Below, piece by piece: positions 24,892-33,402 of a stretch of DNA of 64,000 nt (within the stretch, counting starts at the first letter, position 1; each line of letters opens with the position of its first letter). This stretch comes from CAWIVH01 sp963839475 (GTDB lineage Bacteria > Acidobacteriota > UBA6911). Location of the stretch: contig CAWIVH010000013.1 of NCBI GenBank assembly GCA_963839475.1, positions 62,001 to 126,000 on the forward strand, in the 5' to 3' direction. Made by a program: the position numbers and the translations under genes. Below the pieces are notes generated by a model, which saw nothing but the letters and a program-made list of their open reading frames with translations, was not told where the DNA came from and did not search any database.

Positions 24892-27888
24892 ATGAGAAAT
24901 AGAAAACGAGTAATCTTACGGACAGCGATGCTGGCTGCAGTTCTTGTTGTTTTCAGTGCCATTGCGCTCGGCCAGAGGACGACGGCCAATCTCTACGGTA
25001 CCGTTAAAGACCCCACTGGCGCCGTAGTTCCTGGAGCCGTTGTCGAATTGACCCATGAGCAGACCAATCAGATTATAACGGCCCTTTCCAATGAAACGGG
25101 AGAATTCACTGCCACATTCATCCCAGTTGGCCGTTACACCATCAAGGTGGAGTCCAAGGGATTCAAAGCCTTCGTTCAGAAGGGTCTCGAACTTACCGCC
25201 GGCCAACAAATTCGATTTCCTGTGGCTCTTGAAGTCGGTGGGATGAATGAGGTGACCACGGTCACGGCTGAGGCGGCGCTCCTTCAGAACGCCTCCGCTA
25301 CCTTGAACGACAACATCACACGAACGTCCCTGACCGAACTGCCCCTGTCCCGCCGCGACTTCAGCGGCCTTCTCAGCCTGCAAAATGGAGTGCGCTACGA
25401 CACCCAGGGAATGTTTTCGATCAATGGTCTCGCCACAGCCGGAATATCGATAACCGTGGACGGCGTGGACGCCGCCGGCGATCCCGAGACTAAGTCCATC
25501 GCATCTTTCCAGGGATACAATCAGATCAACGTCATGAGCCTGGAGGCCATACAGGAAGTCACGGTCTCGAAGGGTGTGATGTCGGCGGAGGTCGGCAGCA
25601 CCTACAGCGGCAATTTCAACGTGATCAGCAAGCGCGGAACGAATCAGTTCCACGGCTCCCTGTTTGAGAACTGGCAGAATGACGTCCTCAATGCGCGCAA
25701 CTATTTCTCGGCTACGAAGCCCGTTGTGCGCTTCAACCAGTTCGGCGGTTCGTTCGGGGGTCCCATTCGCAAGGACAAGCTCTTCTTCTTTTTTACCTAT
25801 GAGGGATACCGGCAGAGCAATCAGACCATTGTCTCCGGGCTGGTCCCGACGCCTGAACTCAAACAACAGGCGATCGCCGCGGTGCCGGATTACAAGGCGG
25901 CCCTGGACCTCTGGCCGAACCCGACGGAAACCTATGCTCCCGGTGCAAATACAGCGCTCTACCGCGGTAACGCGTCCAACAAAGCGAATGACAATCATAT
26001 GGTCGCGCGCGGTGACTATCAGCTCAACAGCAATAACCAGATATCCGGTCGCTATACGCACGGACGACCGTTTCAGGTGAACCCGAGGGTTTACGACAAT
26101 CCACGGCAGTATAGCGGGATTAACGATAGCGGGGTTCTCACCTGGACGCGTTCGGCCCAGTCCTGGACCAGCGAGGCCCGATTCGGGTACAACAATAGCG
26201 GAACGGATCGTCTGGAAACCATGTACTCCCGCAACGTTGCAGCGGTCCAGTTGCAGGGTCAATTCAATATGGATGCCGAGCTGCTCACCCTTGTCGGTCA
26301 CACCTACACGATGGAAGAGGTAATTGCCAAAAACATCGGCAGGCACACGATCCGATTCGGCGGCATTTACGGCGCCCAGACCCCCGGGCGGTTTGATGAG
26401 CAGGTTCCCAACTTTCGGTACGCAAATAAGGCGGACCTGTTGGCCAACAAAGCCAATCAGGTCACATTCACATTTGGCGTTCCACGCTACTATGGACGGG
26501 CATGGAACACCGGCCTCTTTTTGCAGGATGACTTCCGCTTTCGCCCGAATCTGATCCTGAACCTGGGAGTGCGCTACGAATACTATTCCGTATTCAAGGA
26601 AAAGACTGGGAACATATGGAACCCCGGCATTCCGGACAATGCGGTCAAGGTGCCTCCTGTCTATAGGCCCGCAGATTCCATGTACAACGCCGACTTCAAC
26701 AACATCATGCCGCGCATTGGACTCGCCTGGAGCATTGGCCCGCAGGCGAAGACAGTTATCCGGAGCGGCTTCGGCATTTCAGTTGCGGCTCAGAGCTTGC
26801 GGAATTTTTCGGGAGTGGAGTTTGTAGGCCCGAATATTCCAACCCGCTTTACCTTCACTGGCTCCGATATCACAAACCTCAATCTTAAATACTCGATGAA
26901 CAACGAGCAGGGACTCAAGGCCTTTGAAGGCAAGGTGGTTCCGTTGGGTCTATCTGTGTGGGATCAGGACAACCCCAATCCCTATGCCATGCAGTGGTCC
27001 TTGACGGTTCAGCGGCAACTGACCTCGACAATGGTATTCGAAACCGGCTATATGGGAACCAAAGGAGTAAAGGTCTCGATGACCCATAACCGCAACCTTC
27101 CGGACCGCAACACCAATGTCCGTCCATACCCCGAAGCCCTTCAGTTCAGCTACAATGATGCCTCGGACATGAGCTGGTATCACGGCTGGCAGACATCGTT
27201 GAGAAAACGGTTCAGCCAGGACTTCTCTTTTGACCTCAACTACGCCTGGAGCAAGGCGATGGCGATAGCTCTGGGCGATTACTGGAATGGCAACAACCAG
27301 AGGGCGCAGGATGAGTACAATTTGCGGGCGAACATCGGTCCGACGAATGTGGACCGGACCCATGATTTCCGCATCAACGCTCTCTATGGCCTTCCCCTGG
27401 ATCGTTGGTTGAAGGCCAATGATCTCGCAAAGAGATTTATCGGAGGCTGGCAGCTCAGCGGCATCTATCGCGCGTCTACAGGCACTCCCCTCACCATTTC
27501 GCAGAGCAACTCGAGGGAATTTCAACGGCCCGATTATGTCAGCGGAGATCCCTACCTGTATCCCTCATCCATCGACGGCCTCTACCTCAACAAAGCGGCC
27601 TTCCTCGCTGTGCCTCTCGGCAAGACCGGCGGCCAGACCATCCGTCCGGGGAATGTGGGCAAGGGGAGCTTGCGCTCGCCGGGTTACCACACGCTGGACA
27701 TGAACCTGGCCAAAAGCATTCAAATCAAGGAACAGATGGCGCTTCAGCTGAGGGTGGACATGTTCAACGCCCTGAACCATACCAACTGGGGCTCTCCCGG
27801 CACCGACATCAACAATTCACTTTTTGGCCGCATTACCTCCGCCGGTGCATCTCGAAGCATGCAGCTGGCTCTCCGGCTTGCGTTTTAA
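24892..27888 (+). CDS. Oar-like TonB-dependent receptor
   Basis: A complete 998-aa outer-membrane receptor. Signal peptide residues 1-29 (AMLAAVLVVFSAIALGQ). Carboxypeptidase-regulatory-like domain at about 30-115 (LYGTVKDPTGAVVPGAVVEL, ETGEFTATFIPVGRY). Plug at about 125-235 (ELPLSRRDFSGLLSL, ISITVDGVDAAGD, TYSGNFNVISKRGTNQFHG). The rest is barrel, ending in the aromatic C-terminus MQLALRLAF. No TonB-box motif is obvious. ATG 24892 has AAAGGGG 7 nt upstream. It leads a plus-strand cluster (Tat propeller protein, beta-helix protein, secreted aldolase, sulfatase), suggesting uptake of a sulfated or uronic-acid glycan; substrate specificity is inference. Confidence 0.95.
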   Translation: MRNRKRVILRTAMLAAVLVVFSAIALGQRTTANLYGTVKDPTGAVVPGAVVELTHEQTNQIITALSNETGEFTATFIPVGRYTIKVESKGFKAFVQKGLELTAGQQIRFPVALEVGGMNEVTTVTAEAALLQNASATLNDNITRTSLTELPLSRRDFSGLLSLQNGVRYDTQGMFSINGLATAGISITVDGVDAAGDPETKSIASFQGYNQINVMSLEAIQEVTVSKGVMSAEVGSTYSGNFNVISKRGTNQFHGSLFENWQNDVLNARNYFSATKPVVRFNQFGGSFGGPIRKDKLFFFFTYEGYRQSNQTIVSGLVPTPELKQQAIAAVPDYKAALDLWPNPTETYAPGANTALYRGNASNKANDNHMVARGDYQLNSNNQISGRYTHGRPFQVNPRVYDNPRQYSGINDSGVLTWTRSAQSWTSEARFGYNNSGTDRLETMYSRNVAAVQLQGQFNMDAELLTLVGHTYTMEEVIAKNIGRHTIRFGGIYGAQTPGRFDEQVPNFRYANKADLLANKANQVTFTFGVPRYYGRAWNTGLFLQDDFRFRPNLILNLGVRYEYYSVFKEKTGNIWNPGIPDNAVKVPPVYRPADSMYNADFNNIMPRIGLAWSIGPQAKTVIRSGFGISVAAQSLRNFSGVEFVGPNIPTRFTFTGSDITNLNLKYSMNNEQGLKAFEGKVVPLGLSVWDQDNPNPYAMQWSLTVQRQLTSTMVFETGYMGTKGVKVSMTHNRNLPDRNTNVRPYPEALQFSYNDASDMSWYHGWQTSLRKRFSQDFSFDLNYAWSKAMAIALGDYWNGNNQRAQDEYNLRANIGPTNVDRTHDFRINALYGLPLDRWLKANDLAKRFIGGWQLSGIYRASTGTPLTISQSNSREFQRPDYVSGDPYLYPSSIDGLYLNKAAFLAVPLGKTGGQTIRPGNVGKGSLRSPGYHTLDMNLAKSIQIKEQMALQLRVDMFNALNHTNWGSPGTDINNSLFGRITSAGASRSMQLALRLAF

Positions 27889-27902
27889 GCCGCGTTTGTC
27901 CA

Positions 27903-27938
27903 CGGCGAACTCCGTTCTCCGATAAACGGAGTTCGCCG
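27903..27938 (+). terminator. Strong hairpin after receptor 2
   Basis: A perfect 14-bp stem: CGGCGAACTCCGTT at 27903-27916 pairs with AACGGAGTTCGCCG at 27925-27938 around an 8-nt loop, 15 nt after the receptor stop. No T-tract follows, so it may be a Rho-independent-like terminator of low efficiency or a stabiliser that lowers expression of the downstream enzymes. Confidence 0.55.
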
Positions 27939-28057
27939 AGCAGGCGCGATGCCGGCGTCCGCATGACAACAGAACGGGAAAATTCCAGAGGGCCCTCCGT
28001 CGGACGGAACGCGGGATTTCCGAGTTCCCGGTGAAGCTGGAAGGGAAGGGGATGGAC

Positions 28058-28879
28058 ATGGACAGACGTAAGTTCTGTAAATCAGCTGGCGGGGCTGTCC
28101 TTACCGCGGGCTTCGGGCCAATCTTCCTGGCCAGGCCGCGGCGCTTTCAGGAAGTGGGCCGTTTTGACGCCCCTGAGGCGCGCCAGGGGGTGGCTGTCGA
28201 TGCCGACCACATCTACGCAGTCGATAGCACGATCATTGGCAAGTATGATAAAAAAACTCACAAGCTGCTTCAAAAGAACGACGGGCCGCGTGAAGGCTCA
28301 CTCATCCACCTTGACAGCGGGGTCGTTGTGGAAGGGAAACTCTATTGCGCTCACTCTAACTACCCGGGCATACCGATGACCAGTTCCATCGAGATCTGGG
28401 AAACGGACAATCTGAAACATGCCGGCAGCCACTCCTTCGGCGTCATGTGGGGCTCATGCACGTGGGTCGACCGGCACGCAGGCTCATGGTGGGTTGTATT
28501 CGCCAACTACGACAAGCCCCAGGGGCCGGAAAAACTACCCTATGGTTTTACCCGCTCCACCACACTCGTGAAAATGGATGATCAGTGGACGTGGAAGGAA
28601 TCCTGGCTATTTCCCGAGGAGGTGATAAAAAAGGTCAAGCCGATGAGCGTTTCGGGAGGGTCCTGGGGGCCGGATGGAAACCTGTACTGTACCGGGCATG
28701 ACCCCGCCGAGACCTACGTGCTCCGCCTGCCGAAGGCGGGATCCATTCTGGAAATCATTGACACGGTCCCCTGCAACATTGCGGGGCAGGGGATTGCCTG
28801 GGACCGGACAGAGACGGGAATGCTTTATGGCATCGTCAAAAGCAGCCGGCAGGTAGTAATCTCAAGATTCACGGGCTGA
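28058..28879 (+). CDS. Tat-exported propeller-like protein of unknown function
   Basis: A 273-aa protein beginning with a twin-arginine signal (MDRRKFCKSAGGAVLTAGFG). The mature part is built of beta-propeller-like repeats: GVAVDADHIYAVDSTIIGKY, GKLYCAHSNYPG, GGSWGPDGNLYCTGHDPAET, GIAWDRTETGMLYGI. I do not recognise catalytic residues; such proteins may bind ligands or act as lyases/lactonases. ATG 28058 is chosen because AAGGGAAGGGG ends 6 nt upstream; ATG 28052 would abut that site. It lies between receptor 2 and a parallel beta-helix gene on the same strand, so probably serves the same glycan. Confidence 0.7.
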   Translation: MDRRKFCKSAGGAVLTAGFGPIFLARPRRFQEVGRFDAPEARQGVAVDADHIYAVDSTIIGKYDKKTHKLLQKNDGPREGSLIHLDSGVVVEGKLYCAHSNYPGIPMTSSIEIWETDNLKHAGSHSFGVMWGSCTWVDRHAGSWWVVFANYDKPQGPEKLPYGFTRSTTLVKMDDQWTWKESWLFPEEVIKKVKPMSVSGGSWGPDGNLYCTGHDPAETYVLRLPKAGSILEIIDTVPCNIAGQGIAWDRTETGMLYGIVKSSRQVVISRFTG

Positions 28880-29001
28880 ACTGTGTATGTTGCGCAGATA
28901 TAGGTGGGCGAGCTTTCGGATGTTCCGGATCCGCTAATCCAGGGCTGGTGGATCCATTGTTTTTTCGCGCTGTATTGTTCCGCTCGAATTTCAGAGGTGT
29001 T

Positions 29002-30822
29002 ATGAAGCCGACTACGGGATCAGGAGGGCGAGGCCGGTATTTTTCAGCGGCCTTCTGTTTGTGGATTGCCATTTCGGCGGCCAGGGTGCCCGTTGCTTCC
29101 GAAAGAACTTCGAGTGCCGGGCCCGGGACCACTCCGGTCAAGCTGTTGGAGTATAAGATCACAAGGTATGTTTCCCAGGAGAAGGGTTCGGATTCGAGCG
29201 GAGACGGGTCCATGGCCCGGCCTTGGGCTACTCCGGCCCATGCGCTGGAGCAAATCCGGGATGCAGGTTCAAAGAACCGCGCGGTAGTCCTAGTTGCCGC
29301 CGGTACGTACGGCGGGAAGACGTTGGCCATGAAAGCGTATGTCGATTTGTTCGGCGGCTTTGAGCCCTCCCGCTGGACGCGGAACATTCTGGCATATCGC
29401 ACGACGCTCGACGGCGAGGAACAGCGTCGGGTGCTGATCGGGGCGAATGAATCCCGGCTGGATGGATTCCATATTGCACGCGGCAGGGTGCGGGGCAAAG
29501 GCGCAGGGATAATGTGCGAAAGTGCATCGCCTCAAATAACCAACAATGTTTTCATCGGGAACCGGACTCTGGCTCCTCTCCCCTGGAATCCCAAAAATAT
29601 CCATGAACTGGCGAATGACGGCGGCGCCGTGATGTGTCTCGATCATGCCTCCCCTCGCATCGAGCACAATTTGTTTGTCGACAACAGCACCGAAAACGGC
29701 CGCGGGGGGGCCCTTGCGTGCCACCAATATGCTTCTCCGCGCATCGCGGAAAATGTTTTTCTCAACAATGTCAGCGGCCTGAGCGACCCTACCCGCAGCA
29801 GCGATGGCGGTGCCCTATCCGCATTCCTCTACTCAAATCCTGAAATCCTCGACAACATCGTCGTGGGGAACCGATCGCTTCATTCCAACGATTCCGGGGG
29901 CATCTTCGTGGCGCTCTGGTCCTCGGCAGTGATAGCCGGCAATGTTATTGTCGGCAACGAAGGCGGTGATGACGGCGGGGCTCTCTTCATCGGCGGGCAG
30001 GAGCATCGCTATGACCGGCCTCTGGACCCGGTTCCGCCTGCCGGGCAGTTCAGAGTCAAGGTGTCCGGCAACGTCATCATGGGGAACCGGCAGGGCCCGC
30101 CGGGTAGGAGCAGCTCGGGGGCTATGAGGGTGACTATGGAATCCAGGGCCCTGATCGAGAACAACATCATTGCTGAAAATCCAGGCGGCTTGCATCTGCA
30201 ACGCTCGGAACTGGTACTGCGCAACAACACCATTTTCGACGACCTCGGGTACATCGAAGAAAAGGCGACCGTTGCGCCGGGGATTCTGGTGAACAACATC
30301 CTGAGGGGCCGGGTGTCCATCCAGAACAAGTCCACTCTGGATTATTGTAATGTGAAGGGCGGATTTTTTGGGAAGGGCAATTTCGATGCCGATCCGGGTT
30401 TCGTCGACGACGGCGTTCAAGGCACAGTACGCTCGCGCGTTGCCGATTTCGGCGGATTTGCGACGAAGCTTGCGGTGATAACCGCTCGCCTGAATCCGCA
30501 CGACTTGGCCGGCCGACCGATCCGGGTCGGGGACGAATGGAGCGTGGTCAAGGACAACGACGAGGCAAGCATTACAGTTTGGGGATCGCCGGGTGAAAAA
30601 ACGACTGCGCGAAGCCCGATGGAATTCCGGGTGCCTCCGCGTTACCGCCTTGGTCCCGGATCTCCCTGCATCGACAAGGGGGACAACCAGTCTGCCCCAC
30701 CCGTCGACTTCAAGGGAAGCCCGCGTCCCGCCTATGGCGGTCTGTCACTGACGGTGGATATCGGGGCCGATGAGTATGGTGCGGCCGGCTTGAAGCCGAA
30801 GCAGCAGCCTCAGAATCGGTAA
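29002..30822 (+). CDS. Secreted right-handed parallel beta-helix protein
   Basis: A 606-aa protein with a signal segment (YFSAAFCLWIAISAARVPVA). Residues about 55-90 match the DUF1565-like opening of beta-helix proteins (YVSQEKGSDSSGDGS, RPWATPAHALEQI). About ten coils with the asparagine-ladder pattern follow, for example ITNNVFIGN, IEHNLFVDN, IAENVFLNN, ILDNIVVGN, IAGNVIVGN, VSGNVIMGN and IENNIIAEN. The C-terminal region has the common ending GSPCIDKGDN and VDIGADEYG. Such proteins include polysaccharide lyases, hydrolases and epimerases; no catalytic set can be named. ATG 29002 has AGAGGTG just upstream. The stop is 20 nt before the next gene. Confidence 0.83.
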   Translation: MKPTTGSGGRGRYFSAAFCLWIAISAARVPVASERTSSAGPGTTPVKLLEYKITRYVSQEKGSDSSGDGSMARPWATPAHALEQIRDAGSKNRAVVLVAAGTYGGKTLAMKAYVDLFGGFEPSRWTRNILAYRTTLDGEEQRRVLIGANESRLDGFHIARGRVRGKGAGIMCESASPQITNNVFIGNRTLAPLPWNPKNIHELANDGGAVMCLDHASPRIEHNLFVDNSTENGRGGALACHQYASPRIAENVFLNNVSGLSDPTRSSDGGALSAFLYSNPEILDNIVVGNRSLHSNDSGGIFVALWSSAVIAGNVIVGNEGGDDGGALFIGGQEHRYDRPLDPVPPAGQFRVKVSGNVIMGNRQGPPGRSSSGAMRVTMESRALIENNIIAENPGGLHLQRSELVLRNNTIFDDLGYIEEKATVAPGILVNNILRGRVSIQNKSTLDYCNVKGGFFGKGNFDADPGFVDDGVQGTVRSRVADFGGFATKLAVITARLNPHDLAGRPIRVGDEWSVVKDNDEASITVWGSPGEKTTARSPMEFRVPPRYRLGPGSPCIDKGDNQSAPPVDFKGSPRPAYGGLSLTVDIGADEYGAAGLKPKQQPQNR

Positions 30823-30842
30823 AAATCAAAAGGGAATCCTCT

Positions 30843-31796
30843 ATGAAAAAAAACTACGCCCTGTCCCTGCTGCCGGTACTCTTACTGATTCAGTTTCCTG
30901 CCGCAGCACAGCAGCCGTACAAGCCAACGCGGATCAACAAAGCCATCGAGCTGTTCGAGCAGAAGCAGCCTGCCTACTACACCTACGGGGCCGGCGGCTA
31001 TCAGGAAGGAAAGGCATTAGGGAAAACCTGGGCTGACATCGTCCTCTACGACATGGAGCATGCCCCCCTGGATTTCACGAACTTAAGGGAGTTTATGCAG
31101 GGCCTGGCTGACAGCGGTCCAACCCCGAGCGGCCATCGTACCCCGGCAGTCATCGTGAATCTGCCCCTGCTTGGAATCGACGCCTCTGCAGTCAGGGCCG
31201 GCCATTGGATGATCGAGCAGGCTCTGGCCACTGGAGTCCATGGCCTCCACCTCTGCCGTGCCCGGTCGCCGGAGGCCGTCCGCGCCTACGTGCAGTGTGC
31301 CCGGTACCCGCATCACCTCGAAAAAGTTGGTGAAAGCCTCGATGAAGGTCTCCGCGGTATGGGAAGCCAGAGATATGCTTCGAAGATCTGGGGCGTAACC
31401 GAGCCGCAATACCTGGAGATTGCGGATCTATGGCCGCTCAATCCCAGGGGCGAAATCATCCTGGGGGTGAAAATAGAAGACCGCCATTGCCTGGACAATG
31501 TGGAGTCAAGCCTCAAGGTGCCTGGAATCGCTTTCGTCGACTGGGGTCCCCGGGATATGGGGCTTTCCTTCGGTGTCCCGACGAACAATGCCGATCCCCC
31601 TCATCCGAAAATTCTTCAAGATGCCATGAATCGTGTGCTTGCTTCCGTCAAGGCCAACCGACTCTTCTTTTTAGACAATGTTCTGCCGTCCAATGTTGAA
31701 GCCCGTATTGATGAAGGCATCATGATCGGCGCGGGCGGCAGCCGTGAGGCGGCCGAAAAAGGCCGAAAATATACCAAACGCCAGATGCCCTGGTAA
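30843..31796 (+). CDS. Secreted HpcH/HpaI-family aldolase
   Basis: A 317-aa protein of the 2-oxo acid aldolase (HpaI) family with a clear Sec signal peptide (MKKNYALSLLPVLLLIQFPA then AAQQ). Family marks are LYDMEHAPLDF with the His-base region at 70-73, the metal-ligand region KIEDRHCLDN, and GIAFVDWGPRDMGLSFG. Known members are cytosolic, metal-dependent aldolases cleaving 4-hydroxy-2-oxo acids to pyruvate plus an aldehyde. The VR-P segment that normally holds an Arg appears as VNLPLLG, so activity may differ. AAAAGGGAA precedes the start; the gene follows the beta-helix gene by 20 nt, so both are co-transcribed. Export of an aldolase is unusual. Confidence 0.83.
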   Translation: MKKNYALSLLPVLLLIQFPAAAQQPYKPTRINKAIELFEQKQPAYYTYGAGGYQEGKALGKTWADIVLYDMEHAPLDFTNLREFMQGLADSGPTPSGHRTPAVIVNLPLLGIDASAVRAGHWMIEQALATGVHGLHLCRARSPEAVRAYVQCARYPHHLEKVGESLDEGLRGMGSQRYASKIWGVTEPQYLEIADLWPLNPRGEIILGVKIEDRHCLDNVESSLKVPGIAFVDWGPRDMGLSFGVPTNNADPPHPKILQDAMNRVLASVKANRLFFLDNVLPSNVEARIDEGIMIGAGGSREAAEKGRKYTKRQMPW

Positions 31797-31878
31797 TTTC
31801 CTGGTTGAATGCGATTTCCCCTGCAAGATCCGTATACCGTAATAAGGTGCGGCCGGGCAAGAATCCAAAGGAGCTTCC

Positions 31879-33393
31879 ATGATCAACCGTCGGGAATTTT
31901 TAAAAACGACAGTTGCTGCGCCGGTCGGCGCCAACATGATTTTTCCACAGCGACGAGCAGACCGTCCCAATCTGCTTTTCCTTTGGGCCGACCAGCAGCG
32001 GCCGGACACCATGCGTGTTTACGGCAATGAAAAGATTCATGCGCCGAATTTCAACCGGCTCACGGATCAAAGCCTGGTACTCCAGAATGCTTACGTCAGC
32101 CAGCCGGTGTGCACCCCATCGCGTTCCACCGTGATGACGGGGCTCTGGCCGCATACCACCGGTTGTACGACCAACAACATCCCTCTGCCCGAGAAGACCC
32201 CATGTTTTCCCGAGCTTCTGGCTGATTCAAGCTACAGGACCGGTTACTTTGGAAAATGGCACCTCGGAGACGAGCTTTTTGCTCAGCACGGTTTCCAGGA
32301 GTGGGAAAGCATCGAGGATATCTACAACGAATATTTCCGTGCGGGAAAAGACCGCACTCAGAGGAGTACCTACGATCGTTTCCTGCGGGAGCATGGCCAT
32401 AAACCAGACTCGCTGGATGGAACCTTCAGCCGGCTGTTCGAGGCTAAAATGCCAGCGGAGCACTGCAAGCCGAAGTTCCTCGAACTGAAGGCGATGGACT
32501 TCCTGCGGCGGCATCGGAATGAGCCATTCATGCTCTATGTCAATTTCCTCGAACCTCACCCTCCCTACTATGGCCCGCTCAACGGCGAGCACAATATTGC
32601 CGACATGCAGCTGCCGCCGAATTATGCGACAGAGTTGGGGGAAGATGATCCCCTGGCCTACCGTCTCAAGCGCATGAGAGACCGTCAGAAGAGGGAGGAA
32701 GGGATGGATCTCACGACGGACGGCGGCTGGCTCCGCCTCATCGCCAACTACTGGGGTAATGTCACCCTAATCGACAGAAGCATAGGTGCCATCCTCGATA
32801 CGCTCCAGGAGCTCGGCCTCGCGGAGAACACAATCGTAGTCCACACCAGCGATCATGGCGAGATGCTGGGATCGCACAGCATGGGGCAGAAAGGCGTCAT
32901 GTATGAGCAGGCTGTTCGCGTGCCGTGGATCATGCGGGTTCCACGGCTCGGGATGCGGCAGAGGGTCGTTCGGGGCCGCTTCAGCCAGATCGATCTCGTT
33001 CCCACCCTGCTCGACTTGATGGGAAGAGTGATGCCCGTGAGTCTTCCCGGGCGCAGCTTGATGCCGGCGATTGAGCGGGGAACTCCGCCCAAGGAACCTG
33101 TCATCATCGAATGGAACCCCGACCGGCCCGGGTCCAATGAGTACCGGGATGCTCAGCATACCGCAGAAGAAGTGAGAAAAGCTTACTCGGCCCACACCCG
33201 GACCGCGATTTCCATGGACGGGTGGAAGCTCTGCCTGAGCGATGCCGACAAAAGCCAGCTGTTCAATCTGGAGCAGGACCCTTGGGAAGTGAAGAATCTG
33301 TTTTATACTGGCCGGCACACAGACGTTATCCGGGGCCTGACGCAATCGATTCACTCGTGGCAAAAGCAGGTGAAAGACACAGTCAAAGTCTGA
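31879..33393 (+). CDS. Tat-exported Cys-type sulfatase
   Basis: A 504-aa sulfatase of the alkaline-phosphatase superfamily, probably removing sulfate esters from a glycan in the periplasm. Tat signal at residues 1-22 (NRREFLKTTVAAPVGA). Metal site starts with FLWADQQRPD; the formylglycine motif is Cys78-Thr-Pro-Ser-Arg82; the conserved FGKWHLGD and HTSDHGEMLGSHSMGQKG segments follow. The length is normal. It needs a maturase (FGE or anaerobic sulfatase-maturating enzyme). The three FGE-like proteins in this window lack the catalytic cysteines, so maturation should come from elsewhere. AAAGGAG precedes the ATG. It ends convergent with 33403, with 9 nt between. Confidence 0.95.
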   Translation: MINRREFLKTTVAAPVGANMIFPQRRADRPNLLFLWADQQRPDTMRVYGNEKIHAPNFNRLTDQSLVLQNAYVSQPVCTPSRSTVMTGLWPHTTGCTTNNIPLPEKTPCFPELLADSSYRTGYFGKWHLGDELFAQHGFQEWESIEDIYNEYFRAGKDRTQRSTYDRFLREHGHKPDSLDGTFSRLFEAKMPAEHCKPKFLELKAMDFLRRHRNEPFMLYVNFLEPHPPYYGPLNGEHNIADMQLPPNYATELGEDDPLAYRLKRMRDRQKREEGMDLTTDGGWLRLIANYWGNVTLIDRSIGAILDTLQELGLAENTIVVHTSDHGEMLGSHSMGQKGVMYEQAVRVPWIMRVPRLGMRQRVVRGRFSQIDLVPTLLDLMGRVMPVSLPGRSLMPAIERGTPPKEPVIIEWNPDRPGSNEYRDAQHTAEEVRKAYSAHTRTAISMDGWKLCLSDADKSQLFNLEQDPWEVKNLFYTGRHTDVIRGLTQSIHSWQKQVKDTVKV

Positions 33394-33402
33394 AGCTTGA
33401 TA

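Noticed and set aside
24916..26346. 476-codon open frame on the minus strand
   Set aside because: Antisense to receptor 2; no recognisable domain.
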